Shown in pieces: positions 58,425 through 64,000 of a stretch of 64,000 nucleotides of DNA. The stretch spans positions 101,315,967-101,379,966 of the forward strand of contig OX422216.1 in NCBI GenBank assembly GCA_949130495.1, in the 5' to 3' direction. Each line of letters opens with the position of its first letter. Within the stretch, counting starts at the first letter, position 1. Under the pieces are notes generated by a model. It saw nothing but the letters and a program-made list of their open reading frames with translations, searched no databases and was not told the origin of the DNA. This DNA comes from Sambucus nigra (lineage: Eukaryota; Streptophyta; Magnoliopsida; Dipsacales; Adoxaceae). Made by a program: the position numbers and the translations under genes.

Positions 58425-60071
58425 TGACCGAGCGTAAATTCTTCCGAATTTATCCCCTTAAGTTAGTGATTTTAATATCTCGAACAAGGTAATTGAATCA
58501 TTTTTAGTCCATATCACTCTATTGTTCAATTCTAACAAAATTCCCTATTTTTTGTGTAATTGTGATAAAGATTTCAGGAATGGAATGCAATAATAGAAAA
58601 GAAGAAAATTAGAAGAAATGTAAAAGGGCAAAAGTGTAAATTCCATTCAGAATTCAGAAGCAACGTCAAAAGTGAAGTTGAAGAGCATGAGTTCACAAGA
58701 GCATAGGAAGAAACGGCATTCAAATTGGAGTTCTAGATCAAAAGATATGGTCAGTCAAAGTTTCAAGGAAAAAGTCAAACTAGAAGAATTTCGGACCGAT
58801 CCGGTTTGGATCCGGATCCATCCGAATTGACAAAGTCCAGTACACCGCGGATTGATGACGAACCGATGAAAGAAAAAACTTCGGACCCATCCGACTAGTA
58901 CCAGACCGATCCGGTAAAAAGAAAAGAACCGATCCGGTGTATTCGGACGGATCCGAGGTTTATCCGGACCGGTCCGGTCGTGTGAAATGCTGACAATTAA
59001 TTGTTCAATTAAAGCAGAGCAACTCTTGGAAAAACGTACCAACAAGCATTATTGGCTATCAATTTCGATACTTGGTGTTATAAAAGCTAGTGCCCTATAT
59101 CATTTGAGGAGGCCAACCAAGAAAGTAGAGAGAGAATTGTAGCAAATTGTTAGTTGTTGGTAGATTACAAATTAGCTAAAGAATTTGAGAGTTAGTTTTT
59201 GAGAGAAATATTCAGAAATTTAAATTCCTTTCATAAGAACCTTAGTTTGTACTGCTAATTAAGGAGAAGTTATCTGGATTTCAATTTCAATTACTTCCCT
59301 GTTGCTGAATTCAAGTAATATCATTCTATTCTCTGTTACTTTATTATTTGCAGATTTATTTCCCATGTATTGTAGTTCCATAATTCTGAATATGAATTTG
59401 TTCTTCAATCCAATCATGAGTAGCTAAATTTCCCAAGGGTTGGGGTACATGAACTCAATCCAAGGCAGATTATCTATGTAGAAAACAGAGGATAAATTAC
59501 AATATTGATTGAATCGTGAAAGAAAATTTATACAAAAACTGTCAATCTTTTAATCTCTCTTGCCCTAGGTACTTGAGATGTTTAAGAAAGCTTTGCTAGT
59601 ATAATTTATCATTCACTGCTTTATACCTATTTTTGATTTCATATGATGCGGGCTTGAACCTCATATATGTAATGCTTAGAAGTTATAAAGGCTGGATCTA
59701 ATCAATTATTTTAATTTACAAATCTAGTATTCTCTATGATAATTTGCTAAGGATTGAGGGATTGTATTCTACCCTGTTTTCTCCCATTTGATTAAAAGTT
59801 TTTTCCTGCAATTTTTAGTCTGTTTTCATTAAAATTTCCAGTTTGCTTTTGTTAAGAAAAGTTTATTTCACTAGAAATCTTCAAAAATCATTAATCATCT
59901 TTTTGTTTATTTTAAGAAATCATTTTCAGATCTAATAAGTTTCCTGATTACTAGTTGACATTTTCATTCCCTATGGATTCGATCCCGACTTACCGGGTTA
60001 TTACTTGAGCGATAGGTTTGCACTTGAACCTAGAGTGAACGCACTTTTAAGACAAATTTCTAGTCGCGTCA
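58425..60071 (+). repeat. Element C 3' LTR (intact, 1647 bp)
   Basis: The LTR runs from tgaccgagcg to gtcgcgtca and is flanked on the right by agtcg. It carries the palindrome cluster at 58793-58981, the TATA box tataaaag at 59079-59086 and the U5 phrase ccctatggattcgatcccgac. Confidence 0.93.
58793..59086 (+). promoter_or_regulatory. Element C LTR promoter: palindrome cluster plus TATA (uninterrupted copy)
   Basis: Same motifs as at 37262-37452. In this copy the whole module is intact: the cluster ends at 58981, and the TATA box tataaaag begins 98 bp later at 59079. Confidence 0.65.
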
Positions 60072-60076
60072 AGTCG

Positions 60077-60313
60077 CCCTCCACGATCGCATTCGTGCCT
60101 TTGTGTGCGCCACCTCCCATTCCAATTTTAAAATCAGTGGGAGGATTTTTGGCTTTTCTCGGTTCCCACTTATTTTTGTCACCCATCCTATCCAAATCCC
60201 CCATCCTCCCGCCCAAAGTTTCAATTGGGGATGGTTCACTTTTATCGCCTTACACATGCCTTCCGTCGTTCGAACGGAATTCCTATTTTTTGGGAGGCAT
60301 GCATGTTCGGTAG
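60077..60313 (+). CDS. Element B ORF1, C-terminal part
   Basis: Starting at codon CCC (60077), directly after the target duplication of C, the frame of B ORF1 continues for 79 codons (VPLCAPPPIPI, GFLAFLGSHLF, IGDGSLLSPYTCLPSF, SYFLGGMHVR) to a stop at 60311-60313. The match with element A in this part confirms that both pieces were one gene before C inserted. Confidence 0.6.
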   Translation, partial: PSTIAFVPLCAPPPIPILKSVGGFLAFLGSHLFLSPILSKSPILPPKVSIGDGSLLSPYTCLPSFERNSYFLGGMHVR

Positions 60314-60916
60314 GGTCCACCGTTGATCCGCCAAATTCAAATTGTGTTTTGGATGGACCCTCAAAAGTTTCAACTTTTAGTATTAGAGTTCTAAATGTAG
60401 TTGTATATAGCTAACTTCTTCATTTTTTATTTTTCTTAATATTAGCCTAGTGTAATTAGTTAATCTCTTTTTATTTCTTTTTGTGTGCTTGGTTCTAACT
60501 CTTTTGTAGGTTCAACGCACTTGAATTTGCGGAGACTATGCATCCCGGCACACATTTCTTATGAAAATGATAAAAAAAGCCCCCAAAACATTTTTCTGTT
60601 ATTTTTCACACACGCATCCTCACGCATTTGCATTTGTTTTTCTTTTTTATTATATTTTATTTTTCATTTTTGTCGTGAACATGCGTGTGTGTTGCTCGTT
60701 GTACATATGTTTTAATTTTTGGTTAGCATAGGCCTATTTGTGTGTATATTTTAGCCTATGTCTATTTATTTTTATTTTTATATTTTTATTTCATATTTTT
60801 ATATATTTACACTTATATATACTTTATATATATTTATTTTATACTTAAACCCCCTAAATATCCCATAATTGCAATTCCCCCCACTTTTAAAATAGAAGCA
60901 ATGTGCCTTGCCCTGC
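60314..60916 (+). other. Element B spacer between ORF1 and ORF3 promoter group
   Basis: No gene is recognised. A pyrimidine-rich stretch ending in tttgtag at about 60497-60509 resembles a splice acceptor. Long T- and TA-rich runs follow (60740-60850). Confidence 0.4.
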
Positions 60917-60961
60917 TTGATCGATCGATCGAAGGCCTTGGCTCGATCGATCAATCGAGCA
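60917..60961 (+). promoter_or_regulatory. Element B internal gatcgatc group upstream of ORF3
   Basis: The run ttgatcgatcgatcgaagg and the run gctcgatcgatcaatcgagc form one short cluster. The preceding phrase ccctgctt also precedes the cluster in the B LTR (about 34769), so this is a near-copy of that module. No convincing TATA box follows within 150 bp. Confidence 0.6.
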
Positions 60962-61581
60962 GTTATAGGCCGAAGCTGCTACTTTTTTTTCCTTTCTCCT
61001 TATTCTCTTTTCTCCTCTCTAAACTGTTTCGTGCCCTAGTTTTTTCTCCCCCAACACATTTCTTCATTTTCAACCCTTTTTCTACAATTACAAGGTATGA
61101 TTATTCTAATTTATTATCTTTTTGTACATTTGGGTTGATTGTTGTCCTAAATTCCATGTTTTATACCATTTTTTGACATTTTTGGAATGTGTTGGTGGTT
61201 CCCCTGATTTTTTGTTGTTCCAGTCGATTTTTCTTGTGATTCTTGTTCAATTTCCACTCATGAACACTAGTATATTGCTGTATTGTTGTTTTGTTCATGA
61301 GTGGGGCGATTTGGTTGGTTCAAGACGGTATTTTTCAACCTTGACGCACATTGCGCACGCCAAGTGTTAGCTAAAATGCCCAAAACAGTTTTCAATCCAG
61401 TTTTTGGCGCACACTTGGGTGTTTTTCACTCCTTGTCGCATTTCGACATATTTTATCGCAATGTTGCATTTTTTCCTCGGTTTTGCGCACGCGCACCCCC
61501 ATTTCAACTTGTACACTAATAACCAGTAATTGTGCTTACAATTTTTTTTTGTATTGTGTAATTCTTGTTTTGTAGGTTGAA
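60962..61581 (+). other. Element B ORF3 leader
   Basis: No gene is seen. A pyrimidine-rich stretch ending in tttgtag just before gttgaaatgg (about 61569-61576) resembles a splice acceptor placed six bases upstream of the ORF3 ATG. Confidence 0.4.
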
Positions 61582-62812
61582 ATGGCCCAACTAAAAAAAT
61601 ACAAATATACTAGGTGCTTGCCCGCCGGGGGAGTCGAGGGGTTCCGCTGCGATCAGGAGCGAGATTGGTACCGCGCCCACTTTCACACATTCGAGCGTCC
61701 ACTTGGGTATCATTTTGTGTGGACCCTTGAGCATATACCGCGGGAGGCGCGTGTTCTTCTGCGCCGTCAGGGATGGGAGCCCTTTCTTGCTACTAACGGG
61801 CGCATCAATGAAGACCTAGTTCGGATATTTTATGCGACGTTGGTAGAGGTAAAGGGGGATGTGGTGACTACTTATGAGGGGATGGTCCGTGGGGTGAGGA
61901 TACCTTTCAGCATTTCTGATTTGGCTGACTACATGGGTGTGCCAATCCCCGGGGACTCGATCAGTTTTATGGATGGGACCATCTTCAACATTGATAGAGG
62001 CCCTTGCACCGGGGGAGGCATGGAAAAAGGGTGCTTTTCGCTCGGCTGCAATGGAGGACTTATCGAGGTTACTGCACTACATTAATGTCCACTCTTTTAT
62101 GGTGACGAACAATCGGTCAGAGGTTCGTCACAAGCACGCCGCATTGATCTACACGTTGATTAATGGTTTGGGCAATATCAGCTTGCCCAGTATCTTTTTG
62201 GATATGAAGTGCGCGACGGCTAAAAAGATTGCCTGGACGTTTTCCATTCCCATTCCTTACCTCATTACGAGGATATATTTATCGCACGGTTGCCCAAAGT
62301 TTGACGCTGACTGTAAGCACGAGCCACTCGGGCTTCTCTCCAAGGACAATATTTCAAAGATGCTTAAGCACGAGTGGGGGCAACCGGGTGGCAAAAGATA
62401 AAGGGCGGAGGTGGCTGATGAGCCGAAGGACGAGATTCGGGAGATGGATATGGGTGAGGGTTATCACGTGCCGCACACTAACTATGATGCCCGCTTTGAG
62501 GCATTCCAGGCCGTGCAGGACCAGCGCTGGGAGGAGACCCAGCTCAGGTGGGCTACATGGGAGTCCCGCCTGGACCAGTTGCAGGACGAGCAGTGGCAGC
62601 AGTGGGCACAACAGCAGGCCCAACAGGAGCAGTTTCAGGCCGAGCAGCGGCAGGAGTGGGCCCTGCAGAGGCAGGCTAGAGCGCAACACAGACATGAGTA
62701 CAGGATGATGCAGCAGATGATGAGAGATCTTTATTTGCAGCGACATGATTCCGACACAGCGCTACCTCCTCATTTTCAGAACCCTTCTGATCCTAGTGGT
62801 TCTGGCCACTAG
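61582..62812 (+). CDS. Element B ORF3 (putative plant transposon protein domain), frameshifted, with in-frame stop
   Basis: The ATG at 61582 starts MAQLKKYKYTRCLPAGG. The domain is clear: WYRAHFHTFERPLGYHFVW, RRQGWEPFLATNGRINEDLV, YATLVEVKGDVVTTYEGM and VRIPFSISDLADYMGVP. A frameshift near 62000-62015 moves the frame; the continuation reads EDLSRLLHYINVHSFMV, RHKHAALIYTLINGLG and SKMLKHEWGQPG to a TAA at 62399-62401. After that stop the same frame stays open for 136 codons. It starts with an acidic patch (EIREMDMGEG), continues with a long glutamine-, glutamate- and arginine-rich helix likely to be a coiled coil, and ends LPPHFQNPSDPSGSGH. The order of parts, including the stop, matches ORF3 of element C. 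No signal peptide or membrane segment is seen. Confidence 0.65.
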
Positions 62813-64000
62813 GTTGCTGTTGTACTGGGTCGTTTTTGGCATTCTGGGATCGGATATTATATTGTACTTTTTATTTTTATTTGTATTTGTATTTCTTTTA
62901 TTTCACTAGTTGTAATGTATTAAGTGATTTTGTATTGAACTTATGAAATAGGAAATGAAAATATAGTTTGTGGTTGTTTATTGGATTTTGATGTGTGTGA
63001 CCTTCCATTTTATAAAATAAAAAAGTTCACCATCAATTTATCTAGTATTTGCACTTCAGCCCCTCTATATTATTGTGACTTGTGACATAGATTCTCTTAA
63101 CTTAATACATCGGTACATAGTCTTCATATGCTTTGTACTAACTTGTTTTCCAGCTTCATTTGGACTTGTACTTATGGAGATCGCTCCAAATTTGGGTAAT
63201 ATCATTCTTTTCCTATCTTTGTGTTGTGTTCTTTAATGGACGCATTGGGGACAATGCAACATTTAAGTTAGGGGGTGTAGGATATTCTATCCATTTTGCT
63301 GATTAGTCCTTTAATTTGATTACAATTTAGTTACAAAGCATGTTTTTGTTAAGAAATTGAAAATTTTCAAAAATATTTTCTTTCTTTTTTCTCCTTTATT
63401 GGGCATTTTGCCCTTGTTTCCGATGATAAATTTTAATAATTGCCCGATCAAATTGACAATTCAATGATGCATGTTCTCAATTTTAGAAGTTATTAGACTT
63501 TAGTCCTAAATCATTAATATTATGAATAACTTCATGAATTAAACTTTAACCCGTGAGCATGCACCATTCTTGTTATATTGATTTGGTTTAAGATTTTCAT
63601 AACTCGATATGCTTTTGTTGCATTCTATATACTTACACCGAGTGAGATTAGAGACTTATCTTCATTTGTGAGTGTATACACTTTTCTTTCCTCTTTGAAA
63701 ACGTTACAATCCTTGGTAATCTCTTTATTCTTTCATTGACCATTCATTAATTGAGTTCATACTTGAAATGTGTTACATGAGCATGATTTTCATATGTTTT
63801 TTGACTCGAGAATTTCGTTTACTTTTTGAAATGATCATTGGCCATCTTTTATATATCACCCATATAACCTTGACCTCACCCTTTATATGTTCCCTAGTCA
63901 ACCCGCTTGAGCCTAAATACTAGCCTTTCTTTTCATTACCCAAAATCCCATATCCAACTCCAAATTGGAGTTTTATACCATAAATATTATCTTACATACC
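62813..64000 (+). other. Element B 3' non-coding region (start)
   Basis: The internal polypurine tract of the Athila-like elements is at 63246-63280 (gcattggggacaatgcaac, then atttaagttagggggtg). After it no gene is seen and the region runs off the window. The 3' LTR is expected about 0.8 kb beyond the end, judging from element C. Confidence 0.6.

Larger units (their letters stand above)
36897..60071 (+). mobile_element. Element C: Athila-like LTR retrotransposon with gag-pol and ORF3
   Basis: The element starts tgaccgagcg and ends gtcgcgtca. It is flanked by a perfect 5-bp duplication, agtcg (36892-36896 and 60072-60076). Removing D, it is about 12.3 kb: 5' LTR, tRNA-Asp primer site, gag, protease, reverse transcriptase, RNase H, integrase, ORF3, 3' region, polypurine tract, 3' LTR. 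Gene order, primer and the third ORF downstream of integrase fit the Athila lineage of plant Ty3/gypsy. Its LTRs differ by about 25 substitutions plus a 29-bp gap, roughly 1.5%. gag-pol carries several breaks, and the reverse transcriptase lacks a catalytic motif, so the copy is dead. Confidence 0.92.
34371..64000 (+). mobile_element. Element B: non-autonomous Athila-like LTR retrotransposon (partial, 3' end outside window)
   Basis: The element starts with a 1526-bp LTR (tgtgataatac... to ...taatca) and a tRNA-Asp primer site. It then has an acidic ORF1, interrupted by element C at 36896/60077, an internal palindrome group, a third ORF (61582-62812) and a 3' region with an internal polypurine tract at 63246-63280. 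No gag-pol is present. By comparison with C, about 1.5 kb of 3' region should follow the internal tract, so the 3' LTR lies just beyond 64000. The expected target duplication would be taact (34366-34370). Confidence 0.8.

Overview
This window is nuclear DNA of a flowering plant, very probably a eudicot with a repeat-rich genome. It is AT-rich and built almost entirely of LTR retrotransposons. I see no intact host gene, no tRNA or rRNA gene and no CRISPR array. The coding sequence is retroelement gag, pol and accessory reading frames, nearly all carrying stops or frameshifts. The species cannot be named from the sequence.

Left part (1-18,221). Gene-poor DNA with simple repeats holds two solo LTRs of a Tekay/Del-like chromovirus family, each with a perfect 5-bp target duplication (5147-8077, atact; 10804-13867, tattc). 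The first sits inside an older LTR ending at 8555. A minus-strand LTR-like promoter region, possibly Ty1/copia-type, lies at about 15,230-16,100.

Middle part (18,222-34,370). A decayed Ty3/gypsy element that looks Tat-lineage keeps an integrase tail (+ strand), followed by two broken genes on the opposite strand. One has a plant mobile domain; the other is a second accessory ORF with its own TATA box. Then comes a chromovirus 3' LTR (24556 onward), interrupted by a short non-autonomous Athila-like element A (27595-33476, minus strand). A fragment of a LINE endonuclease follows.

Right part (34,371-64,000). This is a nest of three elements. Element B (34371 to beyond the window end) is a non-autonomous Athila-like element with an unusual acidic ORF1 and a third ORF. 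Element C (36897-60071, duplication agtcg) is an Athila-like gag-pol-ORF3 element inserted inside ORF1 of B. Element D (37462-48277, duplication aaatg/aaata) is a full-length chromovirus inserted inside the 5' LTR of C. LTR divergence by eye (about 3% in A, 1.5% in C, 1% in D) agrees with the nesting order for C and D.

Most unusual signal. Several unrelated elements carry a compact cluster of short CG-rich palindromes about 60-140 bp upstream of a TATA box. Each element has its own motif: tcgttcgaacga in D and its relatives, ccggatcggt-type in A and C, gatcgatc-type in B. In B and C the LTR motif is repeated ahead of that element's internal ORF3. This looks like an element-specific promoter or recognition module that I cannot match to a described system. 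Other notable points are an internal copy of the polypurine tract in A, B and C, a shared in-frame stop in ORF3 of B and C, and a scarred left end of A with a 184-bp copied flank.
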